Of a stretch of 36,687 nt of DNA, positions 22,983-30,286 are shown in pieces. The first letter of the stretch is position 1; each line of letters begins with the position of its first letter. Both the position numbers and the translations under genes were made by a program. Below the pieces are notes generated by a model that had not been told where the DNA came from, made no database searches, and was given only the letters and a program-made list of their open reading frames with translations. This DNA comes from DATGQT01 sp033720695 (GTDB lineage Bacteria > Bacteroidota > Rhodothermia > Rhodothermales > Rubricoccaceae): contig JAWWCA010000004.1 of the NCBI GenBank assembly GCA_033720695.1, positions 1 through 36,687 of the forward strand, read 5' to 3'.

Positions 22983-25850
22983 ATGAAACGGTCTTGTGGC
23001 CTCCTCCTGCTGTGCGGTCTGCTCGTCGCAGGCGCCTCCCCGCCGCCCTCCGGGTCCCCGCTCAACACCCCCGTCGTCCTCCCGCTCGAAGTGATCGGCC
23101 CGGCCGGGCACACCGTCTCCGTGACGGTGGAGATGCCAGTGGGCCGGCGGCACGCGCGGATCTCGCCGGACCGGCTGTTCCTCCAGGTCCACCGCCCCGT
23201 CTTCCGCGACGCCGCCGTCAACCCGGGCCGGGGCGCCAAGGCGAGCGTGCGCCTCAACGGCGGGCCCTGGGTAGACCTCGCCCAGGAGACCGTCGAGTGC
23301 TTCACGCACGAGCAGGCCTACGGGTGCCTCGACGGCTCCTACCACACCTACCGGCTGACCCTCGACCTCGACCAGTTCGGCGACCCGGGGATCCGCCCCG
23401 GCCCAAACCAGCTCGACTTCCGGTTCAACGAGAACGACGGCCTCACGAACGGCTACCGCGTCCTCGACCTCGACGTGCTGAGCGTCTCGGGCGCGCGGCT
23501 CCTCGACCCAGCTCAGTTCGTCGAGGACGACCCGCAGGGGTGGGAGCCGCCGCTCCCCGGCCCGAGCGCCGCCGAGGCGGGCCGCGACCTCTGGTACAGC
23601 GCCACGCTCGTGGACAGCCCCGAGCCGGGGGCGCCGCAGATCCGGGCCACGTGCTCGGCGTGCCACGCCCAGGACGGCCGCGACCTCAAGTACTTCAACT
23701 ACTCCAACCACGCCATCGAGGCGCGGTCCCGGTTCCACGGCCTCTCCGAGCTGGAGGCGCAGCAGATCGCCTCCTACATCCGCAGCCTCGACGTCCCCGC
23801 CCCGCCCGACGCCCGGCCCTGGAACCCGCCCTACCAGCCGGCCCCGGGCCTCGACGCCCGGCCCGCCGTCGAGTGGCCCGTCGGCGCCGGCCTCGACGCC
23901 GTGCTGGAGGTGGACGAGGAGGCCCGTCCCCACCTCTTCCCCGAGGGGATCCGGCCCGAGACCGTCGCTCCGGACGAGACCCTCAACCTCCGGGAGCTCC
24001 CCGTCGCCATGCAGTTCCCGGACTGGAACCACTGGCTGCCCACGATCCACCCCGTCGACGTATGGGGCAACTACTTCCTTAACACCACGCCCGTCGACTA
24101 CGAATCCGAGGGGTGGCGCGGCGACGTGCTCGGCCACTACGACATCCTCACGTACCGGCTCCAGACCGAGGGGCCCGACGAGCTCATCGCGGACGAGAAC
24201 CTGGTCCCGCTCGTCGAGCGGTTCACCGCTGCCGGCGTGAAGTACTTCCTCCGAATCGGGCAGGGCGACGGGCTCCTCCACGTCCCCGACGAGATCCCGA
24301 TCGAGGACGCCAAGCTCAGCATCCGGAAGTGGGCCGCCGTCAAGCTCTGGGAGGTCCACAACACGTACAACCTCGAAGGCCGCGCCCCGGACGTCTACGG
24401 CGACGACGGCGAGGCCCGCTCCTGGCTCGGCGTCGAGCGCCAGGTCTTCGACCTCTCGCCGCACCTCTCGGCCGACGAGGGCGTCTCGTTCCGGTACCAG
24501 ACCACGGAGGCGGGGCAGGTCGAGTCCCGGATGTGGTACCACCTCCAGGCCGTCCTCAACGCCGGCAACCGGCACTCGGGCGTCGGCGAGCGCCCGGTCG
24601 ACTGGAACTACTACCCCAACGGGGCCCAGTCCTACGGCGACGAGGGGGCCGCCACCCACCCGTGGCGCGTGACCGCCGCGTGGGCGAAGCTGATCCAGCT
24701 CTACCATCACGACCGCCCGCTCGTCGACGAGGCCTACGCGCGCCAGGCCCACCCCGCGCGGTGGTGGGCCATGGGCGCCTTCAGCTCGGTCTCGCCCCAC
24801 ACCCGCGCCGAGATCTTCGACGCCCTCCTCACCTCGTACATGGACGCCGTCGAGTCGCACCCCATCTCGGAGTGGGAGCGGGACCTCGACGACCCGAACC
24901 GCTGGGAGCCGGCCGACTACGTCCCCGTCCTCCGCTTCGGCAACTGGAACGCCATCCACGGCCAGGGCGACTACGCCGACCTCTTCTACTCGATGATCCC
25001 GGAGTTCCGGCTCTGGGGCGTCAACGAGGGCGTGCTCTCGCGGCTGATCGCGTGGGGGGCGCAGATGTGGCCGCTCGGGAACTGGGCCGCGCTGGAGGGG
25101 CCCGGCGCCACGCTCGGCGCCGGCGACGGCCTCACCGGCTCCTACTTCCGCAACATGGACCTCCGCGACCTCGACTTCGTCCGCGCCGACTCCGTCGTCG
25201 CGTTCGACTGGGGGCGCGACGGGCCCGGCGGCAGCGTCGGCGAGAACGCCTTCTCGATCCGCTGGGAGGGCTACGTCGCCTCGCTCTTCTCGGGGCCCAT
25301 CACCTTCCACGTCCTCAGCAACGACGGCGTCCGGCTGTGGGTGGACGGCCAGCTCGTCATCGACCGGTGGGTCACCGGCGACGACCCGGTCGACGCCGAG
25401 GGCACGCTCCCGCTCGTCTCGGGCGAGGCCGTCCCCATCGTCCTCGAGTACTTCGACGCGGCCGGCCGTGCCGAGGTCGAGCTCTCGTGGTCGAGCCCGT
25501 GGTACCCCCGGATGCTCGTCCCGCAGCTCCAGCTCTACACCGAGCTGCCGCAGCCGCTGCCCCAGAACCCGGTGGGGTCCTCGGCCGAGATGCTGTCGCT
25601 GGAGCCGGGAGCGCCCAACCCCTTCGCCACGCGGTCCACGCTCGGCTTCACGCTCCCGGCCGACGGACCCGTGCGGCTGGCCGTCTACGACCTCCTGGGC
25701 CGCCAGGTCGCCGTCTTGGTGGACGAGGAGCGGCAGGCCGGTCGCCACACCGCCGTCCTCGACGCCGAGGGGCTCGCCAGCGGGGCCTACGTCGTGCGGC
25801 TGGAAGCGGCGGGGGCCCGTGTGACCCGGACGGTCGTGGTGGTGCGGTAG
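22983..25850 (+). CDS. T9SS-exported multidomain protein with heme c site and PA14 domain
   Basis: A 955-residue secreted protein. The ATG at 22983 gives a signal peptide (residues 1-19 or so); the in-frame start at 22830 would place a long polar leader before it and was rejected. After a beta-rich N-terminal region there is a cytochrome c site, C224-S-A-C-H228, with a typical closing helix (EAQQIASYIRSLD). A large region of about 400 residues (300-710) has no recognisable family and many Trp/His residues. A PA14 domain follows at about 715-850 (LTGSYFRN ... FHVLSNDGVRLWVDG). The end (870-955) is a T9SS type A sorting domain (PNPFATRSTLGF, VYDLLGRQVAVL, ASGAYVVRL). It probably acts at the cell surface in redox or glycan chemistry; that is inference. 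Confidence 0.85.
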   Translation: MKRSCGLLLLCGLLVAGASPPPSGSPLNTPVVLPLEVIGPAGHTVSVTVEMPVGRRHARISPDRLFLQVHRPVFRDAAVNPGRGAKASVRLNGGPWVDLAQETVECFTHEQAYGCLDGSYHTYRLTLDLDQFGDPGIRPGPNQLDFRFNENDGLTNGYRVLDLDVLSVSGARLLDPAQFVEDDPQGWEPPLPGPSAAEAGRDLWYSATLVDSPEPGAPQIRATCSACHAQDGRDLKYFNYSNHAIEARSRFHGLSELEAQQIASYIRSLDVPAPPDARPWNPPYQPAPGLDARPAVEWPVGAGLDAVLEVDEEARPHLFPEGIRPETVAPDETLNLRELPVAMQFPDWNHWLPTIHPVDVWGNYFLNTTPVDYESEGWRGDVLGHYDILTYRLQTEGPDELIADENLVPLVERFTAAGVKYFLRIGQGDGLLHVPDEIPIEDAKLSIRKWAAVKLWEVHNTYNLEGRAPDVYGDDGEARSWLGVERQVFDLSPHLSADEGVSFRYQTTEAGQVESRMWYHLQAVLNAGNRHSGVGERPVDWNYYPNGAQSYGDEGAATHPWRVTAAWAKLIQLYHHDRPLVDEAYARQAHPARWWAMGAFSSVSPHTRAEIFDALLTSYMDAVESHPISEWERDLDDPNRWEPADYVPVLRFGNWNAIHGQGDYADLFYSMIPEFRLWGVNEGVLSRLIAWGAQMWPLGNWAALEGPGATLGAGDGLTGSYFRNMDLRDLDFVRADSVVAFDWGRDGPGGSVGENAFSIRWEGYVASLFSGPITFHVLSNDGVRLWVDGQLVIDRWVTGDDPVDAEGTLPLVSGEAVPIVLEYFDAAGRAEVELSWSSPWYPRMLVPQLQLYTELPQPLPQNPVGSSAEMLSLEPGAPNPFATRSTLGFTLPADGPVRLAVYDLLGRQVAVLVDEERQAGRHTAVLDAEGLASGAYVVRLEAAGARVTRTVVVVR

Positions 25851-25878
25851 CCCCAGGTCCGAGGAGCCGAACGCCGGA

Positions 25879-25907
25879 GGGGCGGCGCCGCGCGCTGGCG
25901 CCGCCCC
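25879..25907. terminator. Perfect 11-bp hairpin between convergent genes
   Basis: GGGGCGGCGCC (25879-25889) pairs with GGCGCCGCCCC (25897-25907) around GCGCGCT. It fills the short gap between the heme c/PA14 gene and the convergent thioredoxin-like gene. It lacks a T-run on either side. Confidence 0.6.
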
Positions 25908-25914
25908 GCGCGCG

Positions 25915-26523
25915 TCAGTCGTGGCTCCACTCGGAGCGGGCGCCGTCGAGGGCCTGGCGGAGCTGGTCCATGGTGAGCTCGCCGTAGTTGAAGGCGTAGG
26001 CCAGCTCCCCGTTCTCGCGGAACACCCACGTCGTCGGGATCCACGTGACGGGGAGGCCGAGGAAGCGGCGGCGGCGCAGCGCCTTGTCGTCGCTCGGCCC
26101 GTGGTCGGGCTGCGTGAGGACGGCCACGCGCTCGGGGATGGCGTAGCGGTCGAGCGTCTCCTGCCCCGCCTCGCCGTCGTTCCAGACGGTGACGAAGGTG
26201 AACGAGACGTCCTCTTCCTCCTCGATCACCTCGTACCACCCCTGCCGCAGCTCGGCGACGGAGTTGTCGCACCACGGCGCCCAGAAGTGGACGACGTGGA
26301 CGCCGTCCTGGAGCACGGTCTCGCGGACGGCCTGCTCGGCGGGCGTGAGCGCGCGCCCGTCGCGGAGGGCGTCGAGCACGGCTGCCTCGGCGGGAACGGT
26401 GGCGTCGGGGTCGGCGGGCGTCGTATGGTCCTGGAGGTCGGAGGCCTCGGCAGGGGTGTCGCTCCCCTGCGCCGAGACGGGCAGGACGACGAGGGCGAGG
26501 ACGAGGGGGAGGAGGCGGCGCAT
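25915..26523 (-). CDS. Exported thioredoxin-like protein with CxxS active site
   Basis: A 202-residue protein with a Sec signal peptide (MRRLLPLVLALVVLPVSAQG) and a thioredoxin fold. The start at 26523 was preferred over 26547 because CCCCC directly precedes it and the signal begins there. The active-site region reads FWAPWC85DNS88, so the second redox Cys is Ser. Later motifs, PVTWIPTTWVFRENGELAY, contain the fold's cis-Pro region. With a single cysteine it cannot be a standard dithiol oxidoreductase. It may be a monothiol, a disulfide-trapping or a binding protein. rsmI lies 65 nt upstream on the same strand. Confidence 0.82.
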   Translation of the reverse strand: MRRLLPLVLALVVLPVSAQGSDTPAEASDLQDHTTPADPDATVPAEAAVLDALRDGRALTPAEQAVRETVLQDGVHVVHFWAPWCDNSVAELRQGWYEVIEEEEDVSFTFVTVWNDGEAGQETLDRYAIPERVAVLTQPDHGPSDDKALRRRRFLGLPVTWIPTTWVFRENGELAYAFNYGELTMDQLRQALDGARSEWSHD

Positions 26524-26588
26524 GGGGGTCGGGGTGCGTGGGGGCATACGATACGACGATACGCCGGCCGCGCGCCGCCGCTCCCGCG

Positions 26589-27254
26589 TCACGCCCCGCC
26601 GACGACCACGACGATCTCGCCGCGCACCTTCGGCTGGGCGTCGTAGTGCGCCCGGAGCTCGGCCAGCGTCCCGCGGCGCATCTCCTCGAACGCTTTCGTC
26701 AGCTCCCGTCCCACGGCCGCCGGCCGGTCCTCGCCCAGCCGCTCGGCCAGCTCCCCGAGCAGCCGCACGAGGCGGTGCGGGCTCTCGTAGAGCACGACCG
26801 TGCGCGGCTCGTCCACGAGCGCGTCGAGCCGGGTCTTGCGCCCCTTCTTCTGCGGGAGGAAGCCCTCGAACACGAACCGGTCCGTGGGCAGCCCGCTCGC
26901 CACGAGCGCCGGGACGAAGGCCGTTGGCCCCGGCAGCGGCACGACCGGGACGCCCGCGGCGAGGGCCTCGCGGACGAGGAGGAAGCCGGGGTCGGAGATG
27001 CCCGGGGTCCCGGCGTCGGAGACCAGGGCGACGGTCTCGCCCGCCGCCATCCGCGCGACGAGGCCGGCCGCCTTGCCGTGCTCGTTGTGGGCGTGGAAGC
27101 TCGTCCGCGGCGTCTCGATCCCGTAGCGCTGGCAGAGCACCCCCGTCGTGCGCGTGTCCTCGCACGCGATGAGGTCGGCCTCCTGCAGCACGCGGAGCGC
27201 GCGGAAGGTGAGGTCTTCGAGGTTGCCGATGGGCGTGGGGACGAGGTACAGCAT
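26589..27254 (-). CDS. rsmI: 16S rRNA (cytidine1402-2'-O)-methyltransferase RsmI
   Basis: A 221-residue tetrapyrrole-methylase-fold enzyme that 2'-O-methylates C1402 of 16S rRNA using SAM. Motifs from the start: MLYLVPTPIGNLEDLTFRAL, ACEDTR, VALVSDAGTPGISDPG, PLPGPTAFVPAL, FEGFLPQKKGR and YESPHRL. The ATG at 27254 places the first strand right at the N-terminus, as in the family. It is shorter than the 280-290 residues common in Proteobacteria, so it lacks the extra C-terminal helical domain, a form I recall in other phyla. The lptF/G-type gene is just upstream. Confidence 0.95.
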   Translation of the reverse strand: MLYLVPTPIGNLEDLTFRALRVLQEADLIACEDTRTTGVLCQRYGIETPRTSFHAHNEHGKAAGLVARMAAGETVALVSDAGTPGISDPGFLLVREALAAGVPVVPLPGPTAFVPALVASGLPTDRFVFEGFLPQKKGRKTRLDALVDEPRTVVLYESPHRLVRLLGELAERLGEDRPAAVGRELTKAFEEMRRGTLAELRAHYDAQPKVRGEIVVVVGGA

Positions 27255-27304
27255 GGAGAGCGGAAGGCAGGGGGCGACCGTCCGCCTCCCACCCCTTCCA
27301 GGCA

Positions 27305-28741
27305 TCAGCGCTTGCGCTGGAAGAGCCCGGCGAGGCGCCGGACGGGGTCGCGCTGCGCGGGGTCGCGCGCCTCGCGGATGGAGAGGTAGAGCCCGAGGAG
27401 GCCGACGACGACGTTGGCCGCCCACATCCCGAGCCAGGGCGGGAGCAGCCCGCGGTCGGCCAGCTTCTCGCCCTGCACGAGCGTGACCCAGTAGAACAGG
27501 AACACCCCCACGGCCAGCGTGGCGATGAGGCCCACGCCGCCGCGCGCGACGGCCAGGCCGAGCGGCACGCCGATGAGGACGAACACGAGGCACGCCAGCG
27601 CGATCGAGTTCTTCTTGTAGATCTCGACGCGGTAGCGGTCGGCCCGCTGCCGCTCCCATCGGACGGCGTTCGCGGTGCCGTCGGCTTCGGAGCGTAGAAC
27701 CCGGGCGCGGCTCACGGCGGCGTCCACGACGGCGTCCTGCGCGTTGCGGCCGAGACCGGCGAGGAGGGGGTGGGCCGCCGCCACGGTGTCGGGCGCCGTG
27801 GTGTCGGCCGCGGCGGGGGCGCGTGCGAGGTCGGGGCTGCGGCGGCGGGCGGTCGTGTCCGGTCGCCCGAGGCGGGCCACCTCGGCCTCGAGCTCGGCGA
27901 GCCGACGCGCCACGCTGGCCTCGATGGAGTCCACCTCGGCGATCATGTCCGTCGTTCGCATCGTGCGGTCGGAGCGAGCGTCGGTGTCGAGGTCGCGGCG
28001 CTCGAAGGTGAGGTCGGAGAGGTCGAAGCCGAGGCGGTGGCGGGCGAAGCGGAGGCGTTCGTAGCGGTCGTCGGACTCCCGGGGCTCGCGGCGGTGGAGC
28101 TCGCCGTCTTCGAGCGTCATCTCGAGGCGGAGGCCGCCGTGGGCGGTCGTGAGGCGGGCGCGCTCGGCCACGAGCACGGCGCGGCGGCTCGGCTCGGTCG
28201 CGTCGAAGACGGTGACGCCGAGGAGGAGGCCAGCCGAGTCGGGGGGGATGGTCTCGGCGCGGAGGGCGTAGCCGTCGAGGCCGGTGTAGAAGACGCCGGG
28301 CTCGAGCTCGAACCCGGGCCGCGAGAGGCGGATGTCGCGCCAGAGCCCGGCCAGCCGGAAGTTGGCCTCCGGTAGCATCACGTTGTTGAAGTACCCCATC
28401 CCGACGACGAGGAGGGCGCCGACGACGAGGACGGGCCAGGCCAGCTGGTACAGGCTCACGCCCGCCCCCTTCGCGACGAGGTAGGCCCGGCTCTCGCTCA
28501 GCCGCCCGAACGCCGCGAGCAGGGCGAGGAGCCACGCCATCGGGACCGCCAGCGTCACCATGTAGGCGAGGCTGTAGGCGACGAGCTCGACGAGCGCCGC
28601 CGCCGGCAGCCCGCGCCCCACCAGCTCCGGCAGGAACCGGATGAGGAACTGCATCAGGAGCAGGAACATCAGCGTCCCGAACGCCGCCAGGAACGGCACC
28701 GGGAGCGCGCGGAGAACGGTGAGGTGGAGCCGCTTCGGCAT
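27305..28741 (-). CDS. LptF/LptG-family permease (YjgP/YjgQ)
   Basis: A 478-residue inner-membrane permease of the YjgP/YjgQ family that, with LptB, extracts LPS or a related lipid for transport to the outer membrane. Three N-terminal helices (about 12-110) end with AYMVTLAVPMAWLLALLAAFGRLSES and VAKGAGVSLYQLAWP, the family signature. A periplasmic domain fills about 125-370, here with an acidic and Arg-rich stretch (290-330). Three C-terminal helices follow (LACLVFVLIGVPLGLAVARGG). I cannot tell LptF from LptG by eye. The start is preceded by seven C. Confidence 0.9.
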   Translation of the reverse strand: MPKRLHLTVLRALPVPFLAAFGTLMFLLLMQFLIRFLPELVGRGLPAAALVELVAYSLAYMVTLAVPMAWLLALLAAFGRLSESRAYLVAKGAGVSLYQLAWPVLVVGALLVVGMGYFNNVMLPEANFRLAGLWRDIRLSRPGFELEPGVFYTGLDGYALRAETIPPDSAGLLLGVTVFDATEPSRRAVLVAERARLTTAHGGLRLEMTLEDGELHRREPRESDDRYERLRFARHRLGFDLSDLTFERRDLDTDARSDRTMRTTDMIAEVDSIEASVARRLAELEAEVARLGRPDTTARRRSPDLARAPAAADTTAPDTVAAAHPLLAGLGRNAQDAVVDAAVSRARVLRSEADGTANAVRWERQRADRYRVEIYKKNSIALACLVFVLIGVPLGLAVARGGVGLIATLAVGVFLFYWVTLVQGEKLADRGLLPPWLGMWAANVVVGLLGLYLSIREARDPAQRDPVRRLAGLFQRKR

Positions 28742-28847
28742 CGGGGGGGTCGAATCAGCGGGTCATCGGGCCCTTGAAGATCGGGTGGCCCCGGTGCGCC
28801 GCGTACCCGATCACGCGATCTTCCGATCCCCAGAGGATCCGATTCCC
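28742..28847. other. Divergent region between the Lpt permease and the MBL hydrolase
   Basis: The 106-nt gap contains four GATC sites on the plus strand, clustered near 28808-28840, and the pair GAAGATC/GATCTTC about 40 nt apart that could form a stem. No promoter boxes stand out. Confidence 0.3.
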
Positions 28848-29510
28848 ATGACCGTCCAGTCCTTCACCGTCAGCCCCTTCGCCGAGAACTGCTACGTCGT
28901 CCACGACGCGGGCGAGGCCGCGATCATCGACCCCGGCACCGCCACCGACGCCGAGCGCCGCCTCGTGCTCGACGCCCTCGACGCGCACGGCCTCCGTGTG
29001 CGCCACCTCCTCCTCACGCACGCCCACCTCGACCACGTCCTCGGTTGCGCCTTCTTCGCCGATCGCTTCGGCGCCGAGGCCGACCGGGGCGGATGGCAGC
29101 TCCACCCGGCCGACCAGCCCCTCCTCAAGAACGCGCGCGTTCAGGCCGAGCTCTTCGGCGTCCGCGTCACCGAACCGCCCCCGCCGGCCCACCTCCTCGC
29201 ACCGGGTGAGACGATCCCCCTCGGCAGCGGCGCCTTCACCGTCCGCCACGCGCCGGGGCACTCCCCCGGCTCGGTCCTCTTCGTCAACGAGGCCGACGGG
29301 TTCGTGATCGGCGGCGACGTGCTCTTCGCGGGCTCGATCGGCCGGACGGACCTCTGGGAGGGCTCGTACCCGCTGCTCCTGCAGTCCATCCGCGAGCAGG
29401 TCCTCACGTTGCCGGACGAGACCGTCGTCTATCCCGGCCACGGCCCCGCGACCACGGTCGGCGAGGAGCGCCGGACCAACCCGTTCCTGACAGGCGAGAT
29501 CGCCGGCTAG
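28848..29510 (+). CDS. Metallo-beta-lactamase-fold hydrolase (glyoxalase II-like)
   Basis: A 220-residue single-domain hydrolase of the MBL fold. The zinc signature THAHLDH gives H-x-H-x-D-H. The later ligands lie in RHAPGHSPGS, in GGDVLFAGSIGRTD (bridging Asp) and in VYPGHGP (last His). This is the pattern of YcbL/glyoxalase II-type thioester hydrolases. The substrate is not readable. The ATG at 28848 begins MTVQSFTVSPFAENCYVV, the standard first strand; the earlier in-frame start overlaps the lpt gene. Its stop codon overlaps that of the convergent PIN-like gene (CTAG). Confidence 0.93.
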   Translation: MTVQSFTVSPFAENCYVVHDAGEAAIIDPGTATDAERRLVLDALDAHGLRVRHLLLTHAHLDHVLGCAFFADRFGAEADRGGWQLHPADQPLLKNARVQAELFGVRVTEPPPPAHLLAPGETIPLGSGAFTVRHAPGHSPGSVLFVNEADGFVIGGDVLFAGSIGRTDLWEGSYPLLLQSIREQVLTLPDETVVYPGHGPATTVGEERRTNPFLTGEIAG

Positions 29511-29869
29511 CGCTCTGGCAGCGGGCGCTGGCGAACGCGCCCCGGCTCCACCACGGTGAGACGCCCTGCGATTTCGAGGTCGGTGCGCTCGAGGACCTCG
29601 ACCAGTGCCTCCGCTACGGCCTCCGGCTTGGCGCTCCCGAGTCGCAGGTAGATCACCCCGACCGGGGGGGACTCAAGCTGTGCATAGACCAGGGTGCCGA
29701 AGTCCCCGTCCTCTGTAAGGAGCACACGTTCCTCGCGACCCGCGAGCGCCAGCACCTCGTGGTCATCCGCTCCGGGGTGTGTGTCCGCGATGGGCGTCAC
29801 GTCGTGCCCGGCGGCGCGCAGGCGCTCAACACAGAGGTGTGGGATGTTCTCGTCTGCGACGAGCTGCAT
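29507..29869 (-). CDS. PIN-like toxin-type protein (DUF5615 family)
   Basis: A 120-residue protein with the DUF5615 pattern: MQLVADENIPHLCVERLRAAG at the start, D6/E7 as acidic residues, HPGADDHEVLALA, and VLLTEDGDFGTLV carrying further Asp residues. These fit a PIN-like RNase core, usually the toxin partner of a DUF433 antitoxin. The DUF433 gene lies upstream on the same strand, but the two are separated by 123 AT-rich bases instead of overlapping. A perfect sigma-70-type promoter sits 24 nt before its ATG. The stop shares CTAG with the MBL gene. Toxicity is inference from the family. Confidence 0.85.
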   Translation of the reverse strand: MQLVADENIPHLCVERLRAAGHDVTPIADTHPGADDHEVLALAGREERVLLTEDGDFGTLVYAQLESPPVGVIYLRLGSAKPEAVAEALVEVLERTDLEIAGRLTVVEPGRVRQRPLPER

Positions 29870-29885
29870 AGGAGAACGGGGAGGG

Positions 29886-29921
29886 TGTCAACATTATAGA
29901 CATTTGTATCTAATTTGTCAA
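29886..29921 (-). promoter_or_regulatory. Perfect consensus TTGACA/TATAAT promoter of the PIN-like gene
   Basis: Minus strand: TTGACA at 29921-29916, a 17-nt spacer (29915-29899), and TATAAT at 29898-29893. All 12 bases and the spacing equal the E. coli sigma-70 consensus. A second TTGACA follows at 29891-29886, at the expected start of transcription. The start codon is at 29869, giving a leader of about 17 nt. Confidence 0.75.
29895..29910. promoter_or_regulatory. Imperfect inverted repeat in the toxin promoter, possible operator
   Basis: On the minus strand TAGATA is followed by a short centre and then TGTCTA, giving TAGA/TCTA arms with partial inner symmetry. The element spans the end of the spacer and part of the -10. 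A DUF433-containing complex could bind here; this is inference. Confidence 0.3.
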
Positions 29922-29992
29922 GCGTGGAACGCATACTGTCGTATACTATAAGAGTTATTATGGAAACTTGTGGGACCGATCCAATTCAGCCG

Positions 29993-30217
29993 CTAGGCCG
30001 CCGTCTGCATGTTCTGTCCGAGCATGTCGGCCGCATAGGCGAACACGGCGCGAAGCATCTCCGGCGTGAGCGTCGGGTAGTTGTCCAGCACCTCATCCTG
30101 CGTCCAGCCCGCGCCAAACAGCCGGAGGACGAGGTCCACGGAGATCCGGGTGCCCTTCAGCGTCGGCTTGCCGACGAGGATCTTGGGGTCGGAGACGATG
30201 TAGTCACGCCAGTCCAT
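29993..30217 (-). CDS. DUF433 antitoxin-type protein
   Basis: A 74-residue protein matching DUF433: DYIVSDPKILVGKPTLKGTRISVDLVL, then GWTQDEVLDNYPTLTPEMLRAVFAYAAD. The family forms a small helix-turn-helix-like domain and commonly pairs with a DUF5615 PIN-like protein as a VapB-like antitoxin. The ATG at 30217 fixes MDWRDYIV at the N-terminus. It lies 69 nt downstream of the kinase-like gene and 123 nt upstream of its presumed partner. Residues 40-74 have no extra DNA-binding tail. Antitoxin function is inference from the family and the pairing. Confidence 0.88.
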   Translation of the reverse strand: MDWRDYIVSDPKILVGKPTLKGTRISVDLVLRLFGAGWTQDEVLDNYPTLTPEMLRAVFAYAADMLGQNMQTAA

Positions 30218-30286
30218 CCCGGATGATACGGCGCTGTGTCCATCCGGTGCCGACGACCCACTCGCTGGCTCGCGCGCCGCGGCGGG

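Larger units (their letters stand above)
29870..29992 (-). other. AT-rich spacer inside the toxin-antitoxin pair
   Basis: The 123-nt gap between the DUF433 stop and the PIN-like start is visibly AT-rich against a GC-rich background. It contains the promoter and possible operator, repeated GTATRC/GTATAC words near 29931-29949, and no ORF I would defend. Confidence 0.6.

Noticed and set aside
29870..29935. A short minus-strand frame beginning ATGCGTTCC inside the spacer and running into the toxin gene out of frame
   Set aside because: It is under 40 codons, overlaps the promoter boxes and has no supporting signal.
29915..30226. A plus-strand frame of 103 residues opposite DUF433
   Set aside because: It starts at a TTG in the AT-rich spacer, and most of it is antisense to the recognisable DUF433 gene.
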